Positions 1-6,798 of a stretch of 16,763 bases of DNA are shown in pieces. The first letter of the stretch is position 1. Every line of letters starts with the position of its first letter. The DNA lies in assembly GCA_964448645.1 (NCBI GenBank), contig CAYUZY010000033.1:1-16763 (forward strand). The letters are read 5' to 3'. The notes beneath the pieces were generated by a model. It had not been told where the DNA came from, made no database searches, and saw only the letters and a list, made by a program, of their open reading frames with translations. The position numbers were made by a program, and so were the translations under genes. This DNA is from GCA-2719315 sp964448645. Lineage in GTDB: Bacteria > Bacteroidota > Bacteroidia > Flavobacteriales > Flavobacteriaceae.

Positions 1-35
1 GAAACCCTCTGCCCTTGAAAACTCTTAATAGGCAT
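1..35 (-). CDS. Possible 5' end of an unidentified minus-strand gene (partial)
   Basis: Reading leftward from an ATG at 35-33, the minus strand is open to the window edge and encodes MPIKSFQGQRV plus one incomplete codon. These bases are richer in G and C (GGG, CAG, AGG codons) than the very AT-rich stretch at 36-136, as expected where a coding region begins. The other strand carries stops in two of its three frames here. Eleven residues are too few to name a family. The gene would be divergent from the epimerase-family gene at 137, with about 100 bp of AT-rich DNA between them. Confidence 0.35.
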   Translation of the reverse strand, partial: MPIKSFQGQRV

Positions 36-136
36 AAAATTATAATATACTTATTGTTAATTTAATAAAAAAAAACAATTTTTATTGTAGAAATAATATT
101 TATTTTAAATTTTGTTGTATTATAATTATCAAAAAA

Positions 137-943
137 TTGAATAAAATTTGTATAATTGGATGTGGATGGTTAGGGCTAAATTTAGCAAAGGCTCTTATTA
201 AAAATAATCACAAAGTTATTGGCACCAAAACCAGTGAAAAAGGAATTCTTAAACTTAAAAAGTTTAAAATTAAAGGAATTATTTTTAAAATAGATAACGG
301 GAAAGTTTTTGGCGAAATCGATTTTTTTAAAAAGATCGATCAATTAATAATTTCCATTCCACCAAGTATAAAAAACTATAATAAATCAATTGAAACTTTA
401 TTTCAGTTAGTTAATGAAAATAAAAATATTAAAAAAATTCTTTTTTTAAGTAGTATTTCCGTTTATGGAAAAAATAAAAATGAAATTTTTGAAAATAGCC
501 CAATATATCCAGAAACAAAAAATGCAAAATTACTATCTTATGCTGAAAAAAAATTTTTAAATCTAAATTTTTCAGTATCTATAATTAGACTAGGTGGATT
601 AATTGGTTTTGATAGACATCCTATTTATTCTCTAATTAATAAAAAAATCAAAAACCCAAAGGGATATATAAATTTCATTCATGTAAATGACGCAATAAAA
701 CTTATTGAATATTTAATTAAAGCACCCAAAATAAATGGAATTATAAATTGTGTGAGTCCTTTTCATCCTAATAGAAAAAAATATTACATAGAAATTGCAA
801 AAAAACTCAATTTAAATAATCCTGTTTTTAATGATAAAGAAAAAAATCTAAGAAAAATAAACTCGAACAAAATTGATCTAAAAAAACTTTTTAATTACCC
901 AGTGGATAATCTGTTAATAGATTTTGATAAATATAAAATATAA
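137..943 (+). CDS. YeeZ-like NAD(P)-dependent epimerase/dehydratase family protein
   Basis: This 268-residue protein belongs to the extended short-chain dehydrogenase superfamily, most like the YeeZ-type NAD(P)-binding proteins. The N-terminal nucleotide-binding loop GCGWLG lies at residues 8-13, directly after a hydrophobic beta strand. The SSISVYG motif at 105-111, with a later SYAEKKF stretch (134-140), matches the Ser/Tyr/Lys region of the family. Substrate is not predictable from sequence; members are soluble cytoplasmic proteins. The start is TTG at 137: there is no ATG close by and the Rossmann motif begins at residue 8, so a later start would destroy the cofactor site. No Shine-Dalgarno is visible. 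A small helical-protein gene follows after 35 bp on the same strand. I am confident of the fold, not of the reaction. Confidence 0.85.
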   Translation: MNKICIIGCGWLGLNLAKALIKNNHKVIGTKTSEKGILKLKKFKIKGIIFKIDNGKVFGEIDFFKKIDQLIISIPPSIKNYNKSIETLFQLVNENKNIKKILFLSSISVYGKNKNEIFENSPIYPETKNAKLLSYAEKKFLNLNFSVSIIRLGGLIGFDRHPIYSLINKKIKNPKGYINFIHVNDAIKLIEYLIKAPKINGIINCVSPFHPNRKKYYIEIAKKLNLNNPVFNDKEKNLRKINSNKIDLKKLFNYPVDNLLIDFDKYKI

Positions 944-978
944 TGTTATGAGTTGTATATATATTTATATTTTAATCT

Positions 979-1419
979 ATGATAGACAAAAACAGTTTTA
1001 TTGCTCAGTTAGAAAAATTATTATTGCATTTAAAAAATTCTAAACTAGAATATCTTAAAGCATCTGATAGAATCAATTCGCCTAAACTTAAAAGACATTT
1101 TAATTTAATTGCTACTGAAAGAAATAAATTTTTTCAAGAAATTTTATCTCTAATTCAGTCTTTTAATATTTCCCATGATGATTTGATAATTGGAAGATTT
1201 AATTATGATCAGTTATTAATATCATCTATACATGAAATAAAATCAAGTTCGATTAAAAAATGTATTAAATCTGATGAAATTTTATTAGAAATCTATTCAA
1301 AGATTGAAAAAATTAAAGGAGACTCTAAAACATTTTCTTATCAAAAAACCAAAATAAAAAATTCTTTAATTAAAAATCTCCATTTAGCTAATGTTTTATC
1401 AGGTTTGAAAAAATCTTAA
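979..1419 (+). CDS. Small all-helical protein, probable DUF2383/PA2169-type four-helix bundle
   Basis: This 146-residue protein has no signal peptide or membrane segment. Its composition (many Lys, Glu, Leu, Ile, no long loops) suggests an all-alpha bundle. The N-terminal pattern, a helix with repeated LxxLLxxLKxSKLEYLKASDRI-like spacing followed by LKRHFNLIATERNKF, resembles the ferritin-like DUF2383 (PA2169) family. Members of that family have about this length and an early Glu-containing helix pair. Function of the family is unknown; a stress-related role has been suggested because of its ferritin-like fold. The ATG at 979 is the start. The gene lies 35 bp after the YeeZ-like gene and ends 22 bp from the convergent lipoprotein gene. 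It could also be an unrelated helical bundle. Confidence 0.6.
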   Translation: MIDKNSFIAQLEKLLLHLKNSKLEYLKASDRINSPKLKRHFNLIATERNKFFQEILSLIQSFNISHDDLIIGRFNYDQLLISSIHEIKSSSIKKCIKSDEILLEIYSKIEKIKGDSKTFSYQKTKIKNSLIKNLHLANVLSGLKKS

Positions 1420-1441
1420 CTAAATAAAATTTAATCTTAAT

Positions 1442-1927
1442 TTATAAATCTTCTTTAGTTATAGTTATCATTCTTTCTATAAGTGCATTATAAAACAAAT
1501 AAAGTTCATTAAGAGCTGGTTTTATAGAGTCTTTTGAATAGAATTCTGTAAAATACTTCGCTTTTAAAGCTTGCATCCTTACTAATTTTAACCTGCTTAA
1601 AATTTGAGGTTTGTCAAAAATTTCTGGAAAGTCACTTTTTTCTAATTTTTCAATATTAATTGATAACCCATTAAGAAAAACATCTAAACTTTTAGGGTTC
1701 ATTTTTGCCATTCCTTTAACTGAACTTTGAAATCTTTCAAAACTATCCCAATCATCAATACCATTCAATTCAAAAAAATTTTCTGGAAAACTTTTAAGAG
1801 TAATTTCTTCTTTTAAAGCATTAGAAAAAATACTATCATTATTATTTTCTGGTTTATTTAACTTGACTGGACCTCTACAAGAAAAAAAAGAAAAAAACAT
1901 GACAAAACAACACAATTGTACCCTCAT
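1442..1927 (-). CDS. Small predicted lipoprotein of unknown function
   Basis: This 161-residue protein carries a short hydrophobic signal sequence ending in a lipobox-like FFSC, with the acceptor cysteine at residue 17 from the chosen ATG. It is therefore probably lipidated by Lgt/LspA and anchored in a membrane. The mature part is polar and mostly helical, with no domain I recognise. The ATG at 1927-1925 was chosen; a TTG directly before it (1930-1928) would add one residue only. The gene starts 10 bp after the stop of the CruF-like gene on the same strand, so the two are very likely co-transcribed. The link to carotenoid synthesis is positional only. No terminator hairpin is visible in the 22 bp to the convergent neighbour. 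Confidence 0.75.
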   Translation of the reverse strand: MRVQLCCFVMFFSFFSCRGPVKLNKPENNNDSIFSNALKEEITLKSFPENFFELNGIDDWDSFERFQSSVKGMAKMNPKSLDVFLNGLSINIEKLEKSDFPEIFDKPQILSRLKLVRMQALKAKYFTEFYSKDSIKPALNELYLFYNALIERMITITKEDL

Positions 1928-1937
1928 CAAAACAATT

Positions 1938-2585
1938 TTATATATATCCGAGTGTGTTATTTTTTATAATTAGAATTATAAAAAATAAAACTTGCAGTAA
2001 ATATAAATTAAATGAATATGAATTATTCACATTTGGCTTAAGTTTATGAAATAAAATTAAAATTGGAAACGAAACAAAAAACCAACCCAAATAATTTTGA
2101 AATGCAGCTATTCCACCCTCAAAATTCCAAAAGCCCAATATTGGAGCAATCGGTTCTATTAAGATATCCATAAATAACATTAAGAATGTTCCGCAAAATA
2201 CTTTACTCCAATAATTATTAAAAAGAAGATTAGACATTGTTCCTGTTATTAAAATCAAAATACACCAATTTATTCCTATTATAAAAGGAACATCCAAAAT
2301 CTTATATCCCAAAACCTCACCATACTCATAATTTCCAAAAATTAATCCATAACTAACACCTAAAATTTCTGCTAGCATACCAAGACTAAAGCATAATAAA
2401 ATAAATAAAATAACTCTTAATTTAAGATCAGTATTTAACATAAGAAGTATAAAGCTTATTGATAAATTTATTGGTGTTACTGAAACAAACCAATCTGAAT
2501 TACCATAAATAATTCCTAAAATTCCGGATAAATGAAAAAGCCAAATAATAAAAATCGAAATATTTTCTTTAGTTAAATTAATCAT
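1938..2585 (-). CDS. CruF-like carotenoid biosynthesis protein (DUF422), integral membrane
   Basis: This 215-residue protein has six to seven hydrophobic segments and belongs to the DUF422 carotenoid biosynthesis family, whose known member CruF hydrates the 1',2' double bond of acyclic carotenoid ends. Family-type motifs are visible. They include AEILGVSYG at 72-80, FGNYEYG at 83-89, VP then NW at 99-107, a conserved Asp at 140 with Pro at 145, and the Asn-x-x-Gly-Trp stretch at 164-168. The ATG at 2585 is the start. It is the first gene of a two-gene unit with the lipoprotein gene and is divergent from the potassium channel gene across 164 bp. The phytoene desaturase gene lies about 1.75 kb away on the other strand, which supports a carotenoid role. 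The exact reaction is inferred from the family. Confidence 0.82.
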   Translation of the reverse strand: MINLTKENISIFIIWLFHLSGILGIIYGNSDWFVSVTPINLSISFILLMLNTDLKLRVILFILLCFSLGMLAEILGVSYGLIFGNYEYGEVLGYKILDVPFIIGINWCILILITGTMSNLLFNNYWSKVFCGTFLMLFMDILIEPIAPILGFWNFEGGIAAFQNYLGWFFVSFPILILFHKLKPNVNNSYSFNLYLLQVLFFIILIIKNNTLGYI

Positions 2586-2749
2586 GATTTAATTTTAAAA
2601 ACTATTTGGTAAATATTTGTAATAATAAAACAAAGACTTTAAAAATTAAAAATATAATGATTAAACCTATTGTTATTTAAAAAATAAAATATAATATATA
2701 TTTTCATCATTTAACACAATAATTTTCGATTTATATCGTAATAATAGTT

Positions 2750-3463
2750 GTGAAAAAAGTTGGACTTAAAAATACTTCTAATTTTGATGCCTTTATATAT
2801 CTATTGATTATAGGTAATATAATTGCAATGATATTAGAATCTCACGTTAACATAAAAAATAAATTTGGAGATTTTTTTTATCGTTTTGAATATATATCAA
2901 TTATAATATTCACCTTCGAATACTTTTATAGAATATATCTTGGTTATTTAGATAAAAAATCAAAAGGTATTTCGGCATATATTTTTAGTTTTTTTGGAAT
3001 AATTGATTTTATTTCAATTATCCCTTTTTATCTGACTGGCTTTATTAAGCTCGATGGAAGATTTTTCAGAATACTAAGGCTGTTTAGACTAACTAGAATT
3101 TTTAAACTAGGTAGAGAAAGCAGGGCTCTTAAACTATTTATTAAGGCTCTTTCATCAGTTAGAAGTGAATTATATTTTACTTTATTTCTTTCTATTCTTA
3201 CTATTTTATTTTCAGCTTCAGCAATTTATTTTTTAGAAAATGAAGCTCAGCCTGAGGCATTTTCTAGTATTACTTCATCTTTATGGTGGGCTACTGTATC
3301 ACTTGCAACAGTTGGTTATGGAGATGTCGTTCCAATTACAGATGTGGGCAAAATTTTTGCTGGAATAATTTCATTGGTTGGGATTGGTGTAGTGGCTATA
3401 CCCACTGGTATTATAAGTGCTTCTTTTGTTGAAGTTATTTTAAAAGATAAAGAGAGAAAATAA
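2750..3463 (+). CDS. Voltage-gated potassium channel, six-transmembrane (Kv type)
   Basis: This 237-residue protein is a compact Kv-type potassium channel. Six membrane segments are visible, roughly at residues 12-29, 45-64, 77-97, 102-120, 140-162 and 200-227, with a pore helix before the selectivity filter. The filter TVGYGD is at 187-192. S4 is textbook: Arg at 104, 107, 110, 113 and 116 and Lys at 119, one charge every third residue. S2 carries an acidic Glu57 and S3 an Asp86, suitable as S4 counter-charges. There is no cytoplasmic RCK or cyclic-nucleotide domain; the chain ends soon after S6. The start is GTG at 2750. A secreted ThuA-like gene follows after 36 bp. The channel presumably sets membrane potential or potassium flux in the inner membrane. 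Confidence 0.95.
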   Translation: MKKVGLKNTSNFDAFIYLLIIGNIIAMILESHVNIKNKFGDFFYRFEYISIIIFTFEYFYRIYLGYLDKKSKGISAYIFSFFGIIDFISIIPFYLTGFIKLDGRFFRILRLFRLTRIFKLGRESRALKLFIKALSSVRSELYFTLFLSILTILFSASAIYFLENEAQPEAFSSITSSLWWATVSLATVGYGDVVPITDVGKIFAGIISLVGIGVVAIPTGIISASFVEVILKDKERK

Positions 3464-3499
3464 TTTATTTTTTACATTTAAACTTTATTCTATTAAAAA

Positions 3500-4294
3500 A
3501 TGATCAATTATTTAGATAAAAAAATAATTATTATAATTTTTTGTTTGCTGTCAATTACTATTCAATTTTCCTTTAGTCAAGACGGAAAATTTGATTTTAA
3601 TAAAAAAAATGTATTAATTGTATATGGTGGTTACCCTCCACATCAACCAAAAACATTTGCTAAAAAAATTGAAAAATGGTTGTTAGAAAATAATGCTAGA
3701 GTAACTCTTTCAGGATCAACAGAGGTTTATGCTAATAATAAAATTATGGACAAAACTGATCTTATTGTTCAAAGTGTGACCATGTTAGATATAAAAAGAA
3801 ATGAGATTAAAGGATTAGTTAATGCTATATCTAAAGGAACTGGATTAGCTGGATTTCACGGAGGTTTAGGTGATTCTTTTAGAAATTCTACTGAATATCA
3901 ATATGTTATTGGAGGTCAATTTGTGGCTCATCCAGGAGGTCAAGTTTTATATGATGTTAATATTATAGATAAAAAAGATTATATCACAAAAAATATAAAT
4001 GACTTTAGTTTAAAAACAGAACAATACTATATGCATGTGGACCCTAATAATAAAGTATTAGCTACTACAACATTTTCAGGAAAAAATAATTACTGGATTA
4101 AAGATGCAATAATCCCTGTAATATGGAAAAAACACTATGGTAAAGGAAGAGTTTTTTATTGTTCATTAGGTCACTCAATGGATGTTTTTGATATAATTGA
4201 AGTAAAAGAAATTTTAAAAAGAGGTTTATTTTGGGCTTCTGAAAGTAAATTCAGAAATAAAGAAAATTTATTATCCCCTTTATATAAAAATTAA
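3500..4294 (+). CDS. Secreted ThuA-like domain protein
   Basis: This 264-residue protein has a signal peptide (Lys-Lys, then a hydrophobic run at residues 9-22) with a likely signal peptidase I site after FSFS at residue 26. It is therefore exported to the periplasm or cell surface. The rest is one ThuA-like domain of class I amidotransferase-like fold. The visible family blocks are VLIVYGGYPPH (38-48), GTGLAGFHGG (113-122), VIGGQFVAHPGG (136-147), EQYYMHVDP (174-182), PVIWKKHYGKGRV (206-218) and the SLGH motif at 222-225. ThuA is named from trehalose utilisation in rhizobia, but the substrate for this branch is unknown. It lies between the potassium channel (36 bp) and crtI (40 bp), all on one strand. 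Start is the ATG at 3500. Confidence 0.88.
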   Translation: MINYLDKKIIIIIFCLLSITIQFSFSQDGKFDFNKKNVLIVYGGYPPHQPKTFAKKIEKWLLENNARVTLSGSTEVYANNKIMDKTDLIVQSVTMLDIKRNEIKGLVNAISKGTGLAGFHGGLGDSFRNSTEYQYVIGGQFVAHPGGQVLYDVNIIDKKDYITKNINDFSLKTEQYYMHVDPNNKVLATTTFSGKNNYWIKDAIIPVIWKKHYGKGRVFYCSLGHSMDVFDIIEVKEILKRGLFWASESKFRNKENLLSPLYKN

Positions 4295-4318
4295 TTATTC
4301 TAACCCAATCACTTAAAT

Positions 4319-4330
4319 TATATTTGGAGA
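4319..4330 (+). promoter_or_regulatory. TATATTTGGAGA element in front of crtI: ribosome binding site and/or -7 box
   Basis: The bases GGAGA at 4326-4330 end four bases before the TTG start of crtI and form one of the few Shine-Dalgarno-like sequences in the window. The overlapping TATATTTG at 4319-4326 also fits the Bacteroidota -7 promoter consensus TAnnTTTG, although no TTG-type -33 element is present about 20 bases upstream. The close spacing supports the TTG at 4335 over the next in-frame TTG at 4347, which would be 16 bases away. Confidence 0.35.
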
Positions 4331-4334
4331 AAAT

Positions 4335-5816
4335 TTGATTTCAATTTTGAAAAAAAAGATTGTAATAATTGGTTCGGGTTTTTCATCTCTTTCAGCTGCA
4401 TGTTATCTTTCAAATTATGGTCATGAAGTACATTTATTTGAAAAGAATAAGACCTTTGGAGGAAGAGCAAGGAGATTAATTAAAGATAAATTTGTTTTTG
4501 ATATGGGTCCATCATGGTATTGGATGCCAGATATTATTGATTCATTCTTTAATGACTTTAATAAATCTACATCTGATTTCTTTAGACTAAAAAAGCTAAA
4601 CCCTGCTTATCAGGTTTACTTTGCCAAAAAAGATAGTGTCTTAATAGAAGATTCTTTAGGAAAAATTTGTGAAACATTTGAATCTATTGAACCTGGAAGT
4701 TCAAAAAAACTTGAAGACTTTATAAAAAATGCTGAAGAAAATTATAATATAGCCATTAAAGATTACGTATATAAACCTGGTATATCTCCACTAGAACTTG
4801 TCAGTCTTAAAACCCTTAAAAAAATTAAATATTTTATTAGTAATATTAAAACCGATGTAGAAAAAAAATTCAAAAACAAAAAACTAAGACAAATATTGCA
4901 ATTTCCAGTTTTATTTTTGGGGGCAAAACCTTCTAAAACACCAGCGTTTTATAATTTTATGAATTATGCTGATTTTGTTTTAGGAACTTGGCACCCTGAA
5001 AAAGGTTTTTATACTTTAGTAGAGGCAATGATAACTCTAGCTAAATCTCTAGGAGTTAATTTATATAATAATTCAAATATTAATAAGATTTTAGTTGAAA
5101 ATGGAAAAGTAAAGGGTGTAAATATAAATTCCAAAAAATTTTATTGTGATATTGTTTTATCGGGTGCTGATTACAATCATTCTGAAAGTCTATTAGAACT
5201 AAAATATAGGGGATATAGTAAATCATATTGGAAATCTAGAACTTTTGCTCCATCTGCTCTTCTATTTTATATTGGACTAAATAAAAAACTTAAAAATGTT
5301 TCTCATCACACATTATTCTTTGATGAAAGTTATGATAGTCATGCCGAAGCTATTTATGATAATCCTAAATGGCCAAAAAACCCATTATTATATGCAAATT
5401 TTCCATCAATTTCAGATTCAAAAATGGCTCCAAAAGGGAAAGAGGTTTGTACAATCCTAATTCCACTTGCTACAGGTTTAAAAGATAACCAAAAAATGAG
5501 AAAGCACTATTTTAATTTAGTTATTGAACGTATAGAAAAATTAACTGATCAAGAAATTAAAAAAAATATTGTTTTCCAGGAATCCTTTTGTTTAAATGAC
5601 TTTACTAAAGACTATAATTCATACAAAGGAAACGCTTATGGCCTTGCTAATACACTTTTTCAAACAGCCTTTTTAAAACCTAAATTAAAAAGTAAAAAAG
5701 TTAATAATTTATTTTTTACAGGGCAACTAACGGTTCCTGGCCCTGGAGTTCCCCCTAGTTTAATTTCTGGTAAAATTGTCTCAAAATTGATTAATGAGTC
5801 TATTCCTTTGAATTAA
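4335..5816 (+). CDS. crtI: Phytoene desaturase CrtI
   Basis: This 493-residue FAD enzyme introduces double bonds into phytoene to give lycopene, the first coloured step of carotenoid synthesis, at the membrane. The N-terminal dinucleotide-binding motif GSGFSSLSAACYL (13-25), ending in an acidic Glu36, and GGRAR (42-46) are clear. The family's C-terminal FAD signature FTGQLTVPGPGVPPSLISG occupies 461-479. The FDMGPSWYWMP block (55-65) and the overall sequence match flavobacterial CrtI rather than CrtD-type desaturases. Length is normal. The start is TTG at 4335, supported by GGAGA just upstream; TTG at 4347 is the alternative, and both keep the FAD motif. Phytoene synthase (crtB), usually the next gene in flavobacteria, is absent here. 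The 3' end overlaps the convergent EF-hand gene by 17 bp. Confidence 0.95.
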   Translation: MISILKKKIVIIGSGFSSLSAACYLSNYGHEVHLFEKNKTFGGRARRLIKDKFVFDMGPSWYWMPDIIDSFFNDFNKSTSDFFRLKKLNPAYQVYFAKKDSVLIEDSLGKICETFESIEPGSSKKLEDFIKNAEENYNIAIKDYVYKPGISPLELVSLKTLKKIKYFISNIKTDVEKKFKNKKLRQILQFPVLFLGAKPSKTPAFYNFMNYADFVLGTWHPEKGFYTLVEAMITLAKSLGVNLYNNSNINKILVENGKVKGVNINSKKFYCDIVLSGADYNHSESLLELKYRGYSKSYWKSRTFAPSALLFYIGLNKKLKNVSHHTLFFDESYDSHAEAIYDNPKWPKNPLLYANFPSISDSKMAPKGKEVCTILIPLATGLKDNQKMRKHYFNLVIERIEKLTDQEIKKNIVFQESFCLNDFTKDYNSYKGNAYGLANTLFQTAFLKPKLKSKKVNNLFFTGQLTVPGPGVPPSLISGKIVSKLINESIPLN

Positions 5817-6771
5817 TTACCCAATAAATAAGTTCAATTTCACTATTTCTTACTTCTAATACTGAATCTAATATTTTTTTTCCCTCAAGTAATTCTTTTT
5901 TATAAGCCTCAAGTTGTTCAATTACTTGATAATCCCATAAATCAATTCTTTTAAATAAATTATATTTTAATAATTTATCATTTTGAATATACTTTCTATT
6001 ATGTACCCAAAAGGCATCTTCATCTAGATCAACATAATCTAATTCATTAATCCATTTATTATATATTCTATCTTGAACTCTATCAATAAATCCTTGTTCA
6101 AGCTTATCTGTGTTTTCTATTAAATATTTAAGATCAGTCCCATCATAAACATCAGTCATTTTTCTTGCTACCATTGGGTCCAAAAGTCTAAATGTCCCAT
6201 CTAATTTTATAGCATCATAAGTAGCACGAGGAGGATCAAAAGGATCTCTATTTAAATATATAGACATGGGAACATGGTACTCATCACCTTCCCCAATCTT
6301 TCCATCACCATCAGCATCATCAAGCAATTCTACAAATACAAGAGGGTCATCATCATCCCATCTCTTATATTGTTTTTGATACATTTCAGAAACCCATTTC
6401 ATTTCTTCAATTCTCCCTTCAGTATAATTAATCATTTCATCTACTTCAGCAGATAAACTCTCTAAATTTTGAATTCTATCAGCACGTCCCTCAGATACAG
6501 TCCACGATTGTTCAACATAAAATGAAAGTAAAATACCAGAAAAAATTACTAGGAATTCAACAGTAGATTTCTTTAATCTGTCATAAAAATCTCTTGGATC
6601 AAATCTATCTCCAAGAGTAATCATTCGCATAAACCAATTCAGTTCTTCCTTCCTTATGCCATCCTCTCCATCAGAAAATTCATCAGCTGCTTCTTCAAAT
6701 TCGTCCTCTGATATAACTCCATCCTTATTAGAATCTATTCTATCAAATTTATTTTTTTTGTTTTTATCCAT
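5800..6771 (-). CDS. EF-hand calcium-binding protein with a single membrane segment (DUF6090-like core)
   Basis: This 323-residue protein has a canonical EF-hand loop at residues 13-24 (D13, N15, D17, G18, I20, E24) and a degenerate second loop near 33-44. A membrane segment follows at about 70-86 (TVEFLVIFSGILLSFYVEQS). After it comes a long charged helical region at 95-138, then another calcium-type loop at 152-163 (D152, D154, D156, G157, I159, D163). The membrane segment ending in a Trp-containing amphipathic stretch resembles Bacteroidota DUF6090 proteins, which lack EF-hands; this comparison is from memory. No signal peptide precedes the EF-hand, so the N-terminus is probably cytoplasmic. 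The protein is very acidic and its DNA is less AT-rich than the addAB genes. The ATG at 6771 lies 27 bp after addB, and the gene may be read from the addAB transcript. Function is unknown. Confidence 0.8.
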   Translation of the reverse strand: MDKNKKNKFDRIDSNKDGVISEDEFEEAADEFSDGEDGIRKEELNWFMRMITLGDRFDPRDFYDRLKKSTVEFLVIFSGILLSFYVEQSWTVSEGRADRIQNLESLSAEVDEMINYTEGRIEEMKWVSEMYQKQYKRWDDDDPLVFVELLDDADGDGKIGEGDEYHVPMSIYLNRDPFDPPRATYDAIKLDGTFRLLDPMVARKMTDVYDGTDLKYLIENTDKLEQGFIDRVQDRIYNKWINELDYVDLDEDAFWVHNRKYIQNDKLLKYNLFKRIDLWDYQVIEQLEAYKKELLEGKKILDSVLEVRNSEIELIYWVINSKE

Positions 6772-6798
6772 AAAAAATGAATTTTTTTATTAACCCAT

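Noticed and set aside
36..136. AT-rich stretch with TATAAT at 121-126 before the YeeZ-like gene
   Set aside because: TATAAT is the E. coli-type -10, not the Bacteroidota consensus, and such strings arise often at this base composition. No convincing promoter, terminator or RNA gene seen here.
2727..2738. CGATTTATATCG, a near-palindrome 11 bases before the potassium channel start
   Set aside because: Only four-base arms with a mismatched centre; in DNA this AT-rich it is not distinguishable from chance.
2586..2749. 164-bp divergent region between the CruF-like and channel genes, checked for small RNA genes, hairpins and promoter boxes
   Set aside because: No TAnnTTTG box with a -33 partner, no stable hairpin and no tRNA-like fold could be supported; it must hold promoters but I cannot place them.
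6274..6456. 60-codon plus-strand open frame antisense to the EF-hand gene
   Set aside because: Low-complexity Ile/Phe/Ser/Pro translation caused by the opposite strand's acidic codons; no start signal or motif.
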